A stretch of 6,880 nt of DNA, taken from NCBI GenBank assembly GCA_013361975.1, contig JABFXB010000166.1, forward strand, positions 1 through 6,880. Direction: 5' to 3'. The translations under genes were made by a program, and so were the position numbers. The notes under the pieces were generated by a model. That model ran no database searches, was not told the DNA's origin, and worked only from the letters and a program-made list of their open reading frames with translations. Origin of the DNA: Dermatophilaceae bacterium. Its GTDB lineage: Bacteria; Actinomycetota; Actinomycetes; Actinomycetales; Dermatophilaceae. Every line of letters begins with the position of its first letter. The stretch's first letter is position 1. Below, piece by piece: positions 1-6,034 of the stretch.

Positions 1-120
1 GGCCCTCGACGCCGCGTCGGGGGCCCGCGGCCGTTCAGGGCAAGAGTTGCCAAAAGCGCACGGTCAGCGATGCACAACCATCACTGGTACGAAGCCGAAT
101 CGGAAGGCAGGATCAGTTCG
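1..120. other. Upstream region, no supported gene; possible end of an upstream gene
   Basis: No complete gene is supported here. One + strand frame (starting at base 2) is open from the left edge to a TGA at 122-124, which would overlap the GTG start of the next gene as GTGA, the same kind of junction used further down the operon. Its first ten codons all end in G or C, but about half of the following thirty end in A or T, so it looks coding only near the edge, if at all. A small inverted repeat GGCAA-GAG-TTGCC lies at 39-51, and the stretch from about 40 to 120 is less GC-rich than the genes, as expected of a leader or promoter. No convincing -35/-10 pair was found. Confidence 0.3.
109..112 (+). 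promoter_or_regulatory. Ribosome binding site that decides the start of the FAD-subunit gene
   Basis: AGGA at 109-112, preceded by GGAAGG at 102-107, sits 8 bases before the GTG at 121. The in-frame ATG at 70 has no purine-rich Shine-Dalgarno sequence in front of it. The protein from GTG 121 begins (M)KPAPFEHHAP, which is how this family normally begins, so the 17 extra codons from 70 are probably not translated. Confidence 0.6.
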
Positions 121-1110
121 GTGAAGCCCGCCCCCTTCGAGCACCACGCTCCCCTCAGCGTCGAGGAAGCCGTCGCCGTCCTCGCCGAGGTCGGCCACGA
201 CGGCAAGGTCCTCGCGGGCGGGCAGAGCCTGATCCCGATCCTCAACATGCGCCTGGCCTCGCCGGCGCACCTCGTCGACATCAACCGCGTCGCGGGCCTC
301 GACACCGTCGAGGTGACACCCGGTGCCGTACGCGTGGGGGCCCTGGTGCGCCACGCCGGCCTCGAGCGCTCCGAGGAGGCGTATGCCGCCCTCCCCCTCC
401 TGCGCCAGGCACTCGTCAACGTCGCCCACCCGGCGATCCGCAACCGCGGCACCACGGTCGGCTCGATCGCGCACGCCGACGCCGCCGGTGAGATGCCGGC
501 GATCCTCGCGCTCACCGGGGGTGTCGTCGAGGTCGCGGGGCCGGCCGGCCCGCGCGAGATCCACTGGGACGACTTCTTCCTCGGTGCGCTCGAGACCTCG
601 CTCGCAGCCGAGGAGCTCGCGGTGGCAGTGCGTTTCCGCCGGTTCGCTGCCGACACCGGCACCGCGTTCGTCGAGGCCGCCCGCCGGCACGGCGACTACG
701 CGATGGCGGGCGTCGGTGTGGCCGTCACCGTCACCGACGGCGTCGTGTCGGGCGCCCGTGCCTCGTTCGTCTCGGTGACCGACGTGCCGTCGGTGCTCGA
801 CCTGGGCTCGGCCCTGGTGGGTGTCGAGCCCGGTGGCGACGCGTGGGCCTCCGCCGTCGACGCCGCGGCCCAGGCGGTGCACGAGCACGTCGAGCCGGAG
901 GGCGACATCCACGCCACGGCCGAGTACCGCCGCATGCTCGTCACCGAGCTCACCCGCCGGGCCCTCCCCCAGGCGGCCGACCGCGCCGTGCAGGAAAGTG
1001 AGCACTCGATGCACTCGACTGACGCCTGCCGCCGCCTCCCCTCCCTGTCGAGTGCTCACTTCTCGACGCAGGAAAGTGAGCACTCGACTGGGTCTGGGAG
1101 GACGTCATGA
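121..1110 (+). CDS. Molybdenum hydroxylase FAD-binding (medium) subunit, CoxM-like
   Basis: This is the FAD subunit of a three-subunit xanthine oxidase/CO dehydrogenase-family enzyme. It takes electrons from the [2Fe-2S] subunit and passes them to an external acceptor. Seen in the 329-residue product: the FAD-binding signature AGGQSLIPILNMRLA at 32-46, the second FAD motif around RNRGTTVGSIAHADAAGE at 107-124, and a C-terminal flavoprotein domain from about 175 to 280 that includes ARRHGDYAM. The start is GTG 121, chosen on the ribosome binding site and the family N-terminus; an ATG at 70 is the longer alternative. The family would normally end near RRALPQAADRA (residue 289). Here about 40 extra residues follow, with QESEHS at 291-296 repeated at 317-322, because a palindromic DNA repeat is translated in frame. 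The TGA stop overlaps the next ATG by ATGA. The family is certain; the physiological substrate of the complex is unknown. Confidence 0.93.
   Translation: MKPAPFEHHAPLSVEEAVAVLAEVGHDGKVLAGGQSLIPILNMRLASPAHLVDINRVAGLDTVEVTPGAVRVGALVRHAGLERSEEAYAALPLLRQALVNVAHPAIRNRGTTVGSIAHADAAGEMPAILALTGGVVEVAGPAGPREIHWDDFFLGALETSLAAEELAVAVRFRRFAADTGTAFVEAARRHGDYAMAGVGVAVTVTDGVVSGARASFVSVTDVPSVLDLGSALVGVEPGGDAWASAVDAAAQAVHEHVEPEGDIHATAEYRRMLVTELTRRALPQAADRAVQESEHSMHSTDACRRLPSLSSAHFSTQESEHSTGSGRTS
991..1088. repeat. Three-arm palindromic element at the coxM-like/coxS-like junction
   Basis: A 19-base direct repeat, CAGGAAAGTGAGCACTCGA, occurs at 991-1009 and 1069-1087. Between the copies lies an inverted copy of its core at 1048-1061. 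The middle arm can therefore pair with either flank: 14 pairs with 996-1009 (38-base loop), or 15 perfect pairs between 1047-1061 and 1074-1088 (12-base loop). A shorter extra copy, GCACTCGACTG, is at 1011-1021 and again at 1080-1090. The whole element is translated as the tail of the FAD subunit and ends 7 bases before the ribosome binding site of the next gene. It may be a mobile palindromic repeat, a translational or transcriptional control hairpin, or both. Its function is inference. Confidence 0.8.
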
Positions 1111-1676
1111 CCGACGTGAGGCACATGGCGGGCGAGACGCTCCACGACGTGACGGTCACGGTCAACGGCATACGCCGGTCGGCCCGGGTGCCGGCGCGAC
1201 GCCTGCTGTCGGACTTCCTCCGCCACGACCTCGAGCTCACCGGCACCCACGTCGGCTGCGAGCACGGCGTGTGCGGCGCGTGCACGGTGCTCGTCGACGG
1301 CGCCCCGATGCGCTCGTGCCTGATGTTCGCCGTGACGGCCCAGGACCACGCCATCACGACGGTCGAGGGGCTCTGCACGGCACCCGACGCGCGCGTCGCA
1401 CCGACCGGCGAGTCGATGAACCCCGTCCAGCAGGCCTTCGCCGAGTGCCACGGCCTGCAGTGCGGCTTCTGCACGCCGGGCTTCCTCACGACGGTCACGG
1501 CCTACCTCGACGAGAACCCGTCACCGACGAGCGAGCAGGCGCGAGAGGCGATCTCGGGCAACCTCTGCCGCTGCACCGGCTACCAGAACATCGTCAAGAG
1601 CGTCCTGCGCGCCGCCGAGATCAAGGCCGAGCGAGCCGGTGAGCAAGCCGACCAGGCGGCCCAGGAGCGCTCATGA
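1107..1676 (+). CDS. Molybdenum hydroxylase [2Fe-2S] (small) subunit, CoxS-like
   Basis: This iron-sulfur subunit relays electrons from the molybdenum centre to FAD. All eight cluster cysteines of the family are present in the 189-residue product. The plant-ferredoxin-type cluster is C51-x4-C56-x2-C59-x11-C71, inside CEHGVCGACTVLVDG. The second cluster, in the helical C-terminal domain, is C119-x2-C122-x31-C154-x-C156, in CGFCTPG and CRCTGYQN. The protein is somewhat longer than the usual ~160 residues because of a short N-terminal lead and a charged tail after about residue 170. GGGAGGA at 1096-1102 precedes ATG 1107, which overlaps the upstream stop as ATGA, so translation is probably coupled. 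The strong hairpin at 1047-1088 lies just upstream of this ribosome binding site and could influence initiation. An ATG at 1125 (residue 7) is a less likely start. Confidence 0.96.
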   Translation: MTDVRHMAGETLHDVTVTVNGIRRSARVPARRLLSDFLRHDLELTGTHVGCEHGVCGACTVLVDGAPMRSCLMFAVTAQDHAITTVEGLCTAPDARVAPTGESMNPVQQAFAECHGLQCGFCTPGFLTTVTAYLDENPSPTSEQAREAISGNLCRCTGYQNIVKSVLRAAEIKAERAGEQADQAAQERS

Positions 1677-4132
1677 CCACTCAGATGTTCGGCGCCCCGA
1701 TCAAGCGCAAGGAGGACCCGCGGCTCGTCACCGGCGGCGGGCGCTACCTCGACGACCTCGGCAACGACGCCCTCGCCGCCGCCTTCGTGCGAAGCCCGCA
1801 CGCGCACGCCCGCATCGTCGACATCGACGCCTCCGACGCGGTCGACGTCGAGGGTGTCGTCGGCATCTACGTGCACGAGGACCTGCCGGGTCGGGTCGGC
1901 GAGCCGCTGCCGCTGCTCATCCCGCACCCGACCCTGACCCACGGCCGCACCGGCTACGCACTGGCCCGCGACGAGGTCAACCACGTCGGCGAGCCCGTGG
2001 CGATGGTCGTCGCGACCGACCGCTACGTCGCGGAGGACGCGTGCGAGCGGATCCGCGTCACCTACGAGCAGCTGCCCGTCGTCGTGGGCATCGAGGCCTC
2101 GCGCGACGGCGAGCATCTGGTCCACGACGACGTGCCGGGCAACGTCGCGGCGCACATGCTGCAGGAGGTCGGCGACGTCGAGGCCGCCCTCGCGTCCGCG
2201 CCGCACACCCTCACGCTCGAGCTCGACATCGAGCGCAGCGCCTGCATGCCGATGGAGGGCAAGGGCGTCTACGCCCGCTGGGACCGCGAGCGCGGCGAGC
2301 TGCGCATGTACTCCTCGACCCAGACCTCGACCGGTGTGCGAGCCGCCGTCGCAGCCAAGCTCGACCTGCCGCTGGCCAAGGTCGAGTGCATCGCGCCCGA
2401 CGTCGGTGGCGGCTTCGGTGTCAAGATCATGCACCCGTGGCCCGAGGAGGTCCTGGTCCCCTGGGCCGCAAGGCTGCTCGACCAGCCGGTCAAGTGGTCC
2501 GAGGACCGTCGCGAGCACTTCATCAGCTCCGCGCACGAGCGTGGTCAGCTGCAGCAGGTCACGGTCGGCTTCGACGACGAGGGGCGTGTCCTCGCACTCG
2601 ACGTGAGGTTCTGGCACGACAACGGCGCCTACACGCCCTACGGCATCATCGTCCCGATCATCACCTCGACCCAGCTGCTCGGGCCCTACAAGCCCGGCGC
2701 GTACCGCTGCGAGTTCTGGTCGCTCTACACGAACACCGTTCTCGTGACGCCCTACCGGGGTGCAGGCCGTCCGCAGGGCTGCTTCGCGATGGAGCGCACG
2801 ATGGACGCCATCGCCGACCAGCTCGGCCTCGACCGGACCGAGGTGCGCTCGCGCAACTTCATCCTCCCGGCCGAGATGCCCTACGACCACGGCCTGCTCT
2901 TCCAGGACGGCCGCCCGCTCAAGTACGACTCGGGCGACTTCCCGGCGAGCCTGGCCAAGCTCAAGGATCTCGTCGGCTGGGACGACTTCGCGGGCTACCG
3001 GCGCCGGGCTGAGGCCGAGGGTCGCAAGGTCGGGCTCGGAATCGGTTGCTACGTCGAGGGAACCGGCGTCGGGCCCTACGAGGGCGGCCACATCCAGGTC
3101 GAGACGAGCGGCCGGGTCAACGTCTCCACGGGCCTCACCTCACAGGGCCAGGGCCACGAGACCGTCTTCGCGCAGATCGTCGCCGAGGAGCTCGGCGTGC
3201 GCCTCGAGGACGTCCACGTCACCACCGGCGACACCCGCAAGATGGCGTATGCCGTCGGCACCTTCGCGTCGCGAGCCGCCGTCATGAGCGGGAGCGCCAT
3301 CGCGCTCGCGACCCGCAAGGTGCGCGAGAAGGCGCTGCGCATCGCCGCCGACGCCCTCGAGGTCTCGCCCGACGACCTCGAGATCGTCGAGGGCACGGTG
3401 CGCGTCAAGGGCGCCCCGTCGACGTCGATGAGCCTCGGCACCGTGTCGGTGCTGTCCAACCCGCTGCGCTACGCGTTCGACGAGGCCGCCCGCGCCGCAA
3501 CGCAGTTCGCCGGAACGTTCGACCCCGACAAGCCGCCGGTCGCCGAGGGTGAGGAGCCGGGCCTCGAGGGCAAGGGCTTCTACTCCCCCACCCAGGCGAC
3601 CTTCGCCAACGGCATGCACGCCGCGATCGTCGAGACCGACCCGGTCACGGCCGAGATCAAGATCCTGCGCTACTGCGTCATCCACGACTGCGGCACGATG
3701 ATCAACCCGATGATCGTCGAGGGCCAGGTGCACGGCGGCGTGGCACAGGGGGTCGGCGGCGCGCTCTACGAGCGGATGGCCTACGACGAGTCGGGCCAGC
3801 TGCTCAACGCGAGCTTCATGGACTTCCTCATGCCCTACGCCTCCGAGGTGCCGACCGTCGAGGCCGACCACCTCGAGACGCCATCACCGCTGAACCCTCT
3901 GGGCATCAAGGGCGCCGGCGAGGCGGGGTGCATCCCGGTGTCCGCCGTCATCGCCTCCGCGATCGAGGACGCCGAGGGCTTCCCGATCACCCGCATGCCC
4001 ATCTCACCCAACGACCTGTGGGAGCTCCGCCGCCGCCACGCCGCCGGCGAGGTCCCGTCCCTGCACCGCCGAGCCGGCGCGTCCCACACCACCAACGCGT
4101 CCAGCACGTCACCGAAGGAGCCGACGTCATGA
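1673..4132 (+). CDS. Molybdenum hydroxylase molybdopterin-binding (large) subunit, CoxL-like, form II-type active site
   Basis: This catalytic subunit carries the molybdopterin cofactor, probably as the cytosine dinucleotide by analogy with bacterial relatives. Seen in the 819 residues: the N-terminal hammerhead domain with TGGGRYLDD (20-28), FVRSPHAHARI (38-48) and GEPVAMVVA (106-114); the cofactor-binding motif DVGGGFGVK (243-251); the active-site loop PYRGAGR (360-366); SQGQGHET (490-497); and GAGEAG with the conserved catalytic glutamate E750. Genuine (form I) CO dehydrogenase has AYRCSFR with a copper-ligating cysteine; here that position is G363, so CO is an unlikely substrate. Relatives with this loop hydroxylate carbons next to nitrogen or aldehydes. 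After NDLWELRR near 780 comes a ~30-residue low-complexity Ser/Thr/Ala-rich tail. AGGAG at 1663-1667 precedes the ATG, and the upstream stop overlaps as ATGA. No frameshift is visible. The family is certain; the substrate is not determinable. Confidence 0.96.
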   Translation: MTTQMFGAPIKRKEDPRLVTGGGRYLDDLGNDALAAAFVRSPHAHARIVDIDASDAVDVEGVVGIYVHEDLPGRVGEPLPLLIPHPTLTHGRTGYALARDEVNHVGEPVAMVVATDRYVAEDACERIRVTYEQLPVVVGIEASRDGEHLVHDDVPGNVAAHMLQEVGDVEAALASAPHTLTLELDIERSACMPMEGKGVYARWDRERGELRMYSSTQTSTGVRAAVAAKLDLPLAKVECIAPDVGGGFGVKIMHPWPEEVLVPWAARLLDQPVKWSEDRREHFISSAHERGQLQQVTVGFDDEGRVLALDVRFWHDNGAYTPYGIIVPIITSTQLLGPYKPGAYRCEFWSLYTNTVLVTPYRGAGRPQGCFAMERTMDAIADQLGLDRTEVRSRNFILPAEMPYDHGLLFQDGRPLKYDSGDFPASLAKLKDLVGWDDFAGYRRRAEAEGRKVGLGIGCYVEGTGVGPYEGGHIQVETSGRVNVSTGLTSQGQGHETVFAQIVAEELGVRLEDVHVTTGDTRKMAYAVGTFASRAAVMSGSAIALATRKVREKALRIAADALEVSPDDLEIVEGTVRVKGAPSTSMSLGTVSVLSNPLRYAFDEAARAATQFAGTFDPDKPPVAEGEEPGLEGKGFYSPTQATFANGMHAAIVETDPVTAEIKILRYCVIHDCGTMINPMIVEGQVHGGVAQGVGGALYERMAYDESGQLLNASFMDFLMPYASEVPTVEADHLETPSPLNPLGIKGAGEAGCIPVSAVIASAIEDAEGFPITRMPISPNDLWELRRRHAAGEVPSLHRRAGASHTTNASSTSPKEPTS
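4115..4120 (+). promoter_or_regulatory. Ribosome binding site that sets the start of the CoxG-like gene
   Basis: AAGGAG lies 8 bases before ATG 4129, inside the last codons of the large-subunit gene. The reading frame is open back to at least 3928, but the protein from 4129 begins MKISGSATL, the normal N-terminal strand of CoxG-type SRPBCC proteins, so translation from any earlier start is rejected. Confidence 0.75.
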
Positions 4133-4803
4133 AGATCTCCGGATCCGCGACCCTCGCGTCCGATCCCCAGCAGGTCTGGGACGCCTTCCACGACCCGGCC
4201 GTCCTCGCCCGCTGCCTCCCCGGGTGCGAGCGTCTCACCGAGCTCGGGCCCGACCACTACGCGATGACCGTCACGGCAGGCGTCGCCGCGATCAAGGGCA
4301 CCTACGACGGCGAGGTCTCGCTGCGCGACCCGCAGCACCCTGAGTCCTTCACGATGAAGGCCTCCGGCGCCGGTTCGCCCGGCACCGTCGACGCCGACGT
4401 CGTCGTGCGGCTGGCGCCCGCCGCCTCGGGCGGCACCGACCTCACCTACGACGCCGACGCCGCAGTCGGGGGCGTCATCGGCGGCGTCGGGCAGCGGATG
4501 CTCGCGGGCGTGACGAAGAAGATGGCGGGGCAGTTCTTCTCGGCCGTCGACGCCGACATCGCCGGCGTGCGTCCGAGCGCAGTGGCCGCCCCGAGCGGGA
4601 CCGCGCCCGCGGCACCCGCGGCAGCAGGCGGCATACCTGCTGGGTCTGCGGTCTCGCAGCCGAGCGGCACGGGCACCGTGTATGCCGGCCGACCCACCCC
4701 CGCCGAGGGGTCCCGAGTCCGCGACTACGCCCTCGGGGTCGTCACCGGGGGCGTGGTCGCGCTCGCCGGTGTGCTCGTCGGCTGGGCGATCGGGAGGGGC
4801 TGA
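4129..4803 (+). CDS. CoxG-like SRPBCC-domain protein with C-terminal membrane anchor
   Basis: The 224-residue product has three parts. Residues 1 to about 147 form a START/SRPBCC domain of the CoxG type: MKISGSATL start, VWDAFHDPAVLARCLPGCERL at 17-37, TVTAGVAAIKGTYDGEV at 47-63, and a glycine-rich GGVIGGVGQRML near 114-124. Residues about 148-197 are a Pro/Ala/Gly/Ser-rich linker. Residues about 200-221 are one hydrophobic helix ending GWAIGRG, which would leave the soluble domain in the cytoplasm. Work on mycobacterial Mo-CO dehydrogenase links CoxG to membrane recruitment and menaquinone binding; the same job for this hydroxylase is inferred from the architecture and from the ATGA overlap with the large-subunit gene. 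Two of the six octamer sites of this window fall in the linker coding region (4629-4636 and 4680-4687) and force the rare codons ATA and TAT. The family call is firm; the quinone role is not shown by sequence. Confidence 0.88.
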   Translation: MKISGSATLASDPQQVWDAFHDPAVLARCLPGCERLTELGPDHYAMTVTAGVAAIKGTYDGEVSLRDPQHPESFTMKASGAGSPGTVDADVVVRLAPAASGGTDLTYDADAAVGGVIGGVGQRMLAGVTKKMAGQFFSAVDADIAGVRPSAVAAPSGTAPAAPAAAGGIPAGSAVSQPSGTGTVYAGRPTPAEGSRVRDYALGVVTGGVVALAGVLVGWAIGRG

Positions 4804-4805
4804 CG

Positions 4806-5729
4806 ATGCGCGCCTTCACCGCCGCCGCCGTCCAGGTGGCGCCCGTCCCCGAGAAGCTCTCGCCCGAGACGATCCGCGCCAACGTCGACGCCTGCATCGA
4901 CCTGACGCGCCGTTGCGTCGAGGCCACCGGCGCCGAGCTCGTCGTCCTGCCCGAGACAGCCACGACCGGCTTCACGCCCGGCTGCTCCAAGGAGGAGCTC
5001 TGGGACCTCGTCACCGAGCTGCCCGGCGCCATGTCCGAGCCGTTCCAGGCGGCCGCGCGCGAGCTCGGCGTGCACCTGTGCGTCGGCACCTACGAGCGCG
5101 GCCCCGAGCGCGGCGTCGTCTACAACTCGTCGGTGCTCATCGACCCGGCCGGTGAGGTGCTCGGCATCTACCGCAAGACGCACCCGTTCTGCTCCGAGAT
5201 CGTCAGCGGCGGCGGCTGGGTCACGCCCGGCGACACCGTCACCGTGTGCGACACCGACCTCGGCCGCATCGGCATGATCATCTGCTTCGACGGCGACTAC
5301 CCCGAGCTCTCGCGCATCCAGGCGGTGCAGGGCGCCGAGGTCATCTGTCGACCGTCGGCGCTCCTTCGCTCGGCCGACATCTGGGACCTCACCTCCCGGG
5401 CCCGTGCCTACGACAACCACGTCTACGTCATCGGCGCCAACGCGGTCGGCCAGGACCCGGCCGGGGTGCTCTACTTCGGCAACTCGCACATCGTCACCCC
5501 GGTCGGGCACATCGTGGCCAAGGCTGCGACGCACCCGGGCTGGGTCACGGCGCGCCTCGACCCCGCCGAGGCCCTGGCCTCCCTGACCCCGGGGTCCAAC
5601 GTCGGGCAGGCCTTCGACCACCTGCGCGACCGCAACCTCGACCTCATCCGCAACCACCGCGCCGAGCTCGAGGGTTCGGCCGAGACACCGTTTCCGCACG
5701 CACCGATCCACCGCGGCGAGGCGGGCTGA
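4806..5729 (+). CDS. Carbon-nitrogen hydrolase (nitrilase superfamily amidase)
   Basis: This 307-residue cytoplasmic enzyme would hydrolyse a non-peptide C-N bond (amide, carbamoyl or possibly nitrile). The full nitrilase-superfamily triad is visible: E50 in VVLPETATTGF, K124 in IYRKTHPF, and the nucleophile C160 in GMIICFDGDYPE; E131 may be the additional glutamate seen in amidases. The start AAAVQVAP is the usual first strand, and the length is normal for a single-domain member. ATG 4806 follows the CoxG-like stop by two bases, with GGGAGG at 4792-4797, so it is probably in the same operon. Beside a molybdenum hydroxylase and a hydantoinase-type gene it may act on a ring-opened amide or N-carbamoyl intermediate, as beta-ureidopropionase and N-carbamoylases of this superfamily do. 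That assignment is contextual. The CFDGDYPE motif resembles aliphatic amidases more than true nitrilases. Confidence 0.9.
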   Translation: MRAFTAAAVQVAPVPEKLSPETIRANVDACIDLTRRCVEATGAELVVLPETATTGFTPGCSKEELWDLVTELPGAMSEPFQAAARELGVHLCVGTYERGPERGVVYNSSVLIDPAGEVLGIYRKTHPFCSEIVSGGGWVTPGDTVTVCDTDLGRIGMIICFDGDYPELSRIQAVQGAEVICRPSALLRSADIWDLTSRARAYDNHVYVIGANAVGQDPAGVLYFGNSHIVTPVGHIVAKAATHPGWVTARLDPAEALASLTPGSNVGQAFDHLRDRNLDLIRNHRAELEGSAETPFPHAPIHRGEAG

Positions 5730-5819
5730 GTCGCGAACGCGACCACACGGCATACGTCGCTTTCGTCACGTCACTCGACAGAGTGCTCTCCCGACGGCCG
5801 GAGGCCCGAACTTCTCGAT

Positions 5820-5886
5820 CGAAAGAACGCTCCGTTCGCCGCCGGGGGTGACGGAGTGTTCTCTCGGTTGGGGTTGTGCAGCGAGC
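5820..5886. repeat. Palindromic intergenic repeat, copy 1
   Basis: The left arm (5820-5835) and right arm (5851-5866) form a 16-position stem with one mismatch and one G-U pair, closing a 15-base loop (5836-5850). The unit then continues through a G-rich stretch to GCAGCGAGC. It matches copy 2 at 5939-6004 at about 56 of 67 aligned positions, and the first 24 bases of the two differ at only one position. An A-rich left arm and T-rich right arm give it the outline of a bidirectional terminator, but no clear U-tract follows. Confidence 0.85.
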
Positions 5887-5896
5887 GCGTGCTCGC
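5881..5896. repeat. Small perfect hairpin between repeat units
   Basis: GCGAGC (5881-5886) and GCTCGC (5891-5896) form a perfect 6-bp stem closing a 4-base loop. It overlaps the end of copy 1 and may be part of the same folded region. Confidence 0.5.
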
Positions 5897-5901
5897 GGGA
5901 G

Positions 5902-5926
5902 GTGACGCAGCGTTTTCTCGATTGGC
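5902..5926. repeat. Palindromic intergenic repeat, partial unit (right arm only)
   Basis: Bases 5905-5922 match the right arms of copies 1 and 2, including GTGACGCAGCGTTTTCTCGA, but no left arm precedes them. This arm is also complementary to the left arm of copy 2 at 5937-5954 (16 Watson-Crick pairs, one G-U, one mismatch, 14-base loop), so it competes with copy 2's own right arm. Confidence 0.7.
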
Positions 5927-5997
5927 CCACCCCGTAATCGAGAGAACGCTCCGTTCGCCGCCACACGTGACGGAGCGTTCTTTCGATCGGGGTGGGC
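5925..5997. terminator. Long hairpin, candidate bidirectional terminator between operon and hydantoinase gene
   Basis: The 18-bp stem of repeat copy 2 is extended outward by ten more perfect pairs, GCCCACCCCG (5925-5934) with CGGGGTGGGC (5988-5997), across a two-base bulge (T5935, A5936). This gives about 28 pairs in all, by far the strongest structure in the gap. It lies about 200 bases after the amidase stop and before the HyuA-like gene, where a transcription end would be expected. A terminator role is inference because there is no classic U-tract; a structural or REP-like role is equally possible. Confidence 0.4.
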
Positions 5998-6004
5998 AGC
6001 GAGC
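5939..6004. repeat. Palindromic intergenic repeat, copy 2
   Basis: This is the second copy of the unit at 5820-5886, about 119 bases downstream. Its arms 5937-5954 and 5970-5987 pair at all 18 positions (17 Watson-Crick, one G-U) around a 15-base loop that begins TCGCCGCC like copy 1. The G/A substitutions between copies mostly keep the stem intact, which suggests that the structure is what is maintained. Confidence 0.85.
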
Positions 6005-6034
6005 CAATGGCGAGGGTTGGCGCGGAGGGGCTGG

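Larger units (their letters stand above)
381..5755. repeat. Dispersed octamer GTATGCCG / CGGCATAC, six sites
   Basis: GTATGCCG is found at 381-388, 3247-3254 and 4680-4687, and its complement CGGCATAC at 1166-1173, 4629-4636 and 5748-5755. In four of the six a C precedes GTATGCCG. There is no strand preference (three each way). Five sites are inside genes, in the FAD, FeS, large and CoxG-like (two) genes, and one is just after the amidase gene. At base composition near 70 percent GC well under one site would be expected. Every TAT and ATA trinucleotide that I found lies in one of these sites, so they break the otherwise strict GC-ending codon use. Confidence 0.8.

Noticed and set aside
70..120. 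ATG at 70 as the start of the FAD subunit
   Set aside because: No Shine-Dalgarno precedes it, the 17 extra residues do not look like the family, and GTG 121 has AGGA at the right distance and the expected N-terminus.
2741..2770. Annotation as a true aerobic CO dehydrogenase
   Set aside because: The active-site cysteine of AYRCSFR is absent (PYRGAGR instead), and no copper/sulfur maturation genes are seen.
1580..3091. Long open frame on the - strand opposite the large-subunit gene
   Set aside because: It is the usual antisense shadow of a very GC-rich gene. The + strand frame carries all conserved molybdenum hydroxylase motifs, and the antisense product has no recognisable motif.
3928..4128. 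Upstream extension of the CoxG-like reading frame
   Set aside because: It overlaps the conserved C-terminus of the large subunit in another frame, while ATG 4129 has a good ribosome binding site and the family N-terminus.
5731..5742. TCGCG-AA-CGCGA palindrome right after the amidase stop as a terminator
   Set aside because: It is a 5-bp stem with a 2-base loop, too tight to fold as a hairpin, and has no U-tract. Short CG-rich palindromes are expected by chance at this composition.
5820..6004. CRISPR array
   Set aside because: There are only two full units, the repeats are palindromic over their whole length and diverged, and there is no regular repeat-spacer pattern or cas gene.
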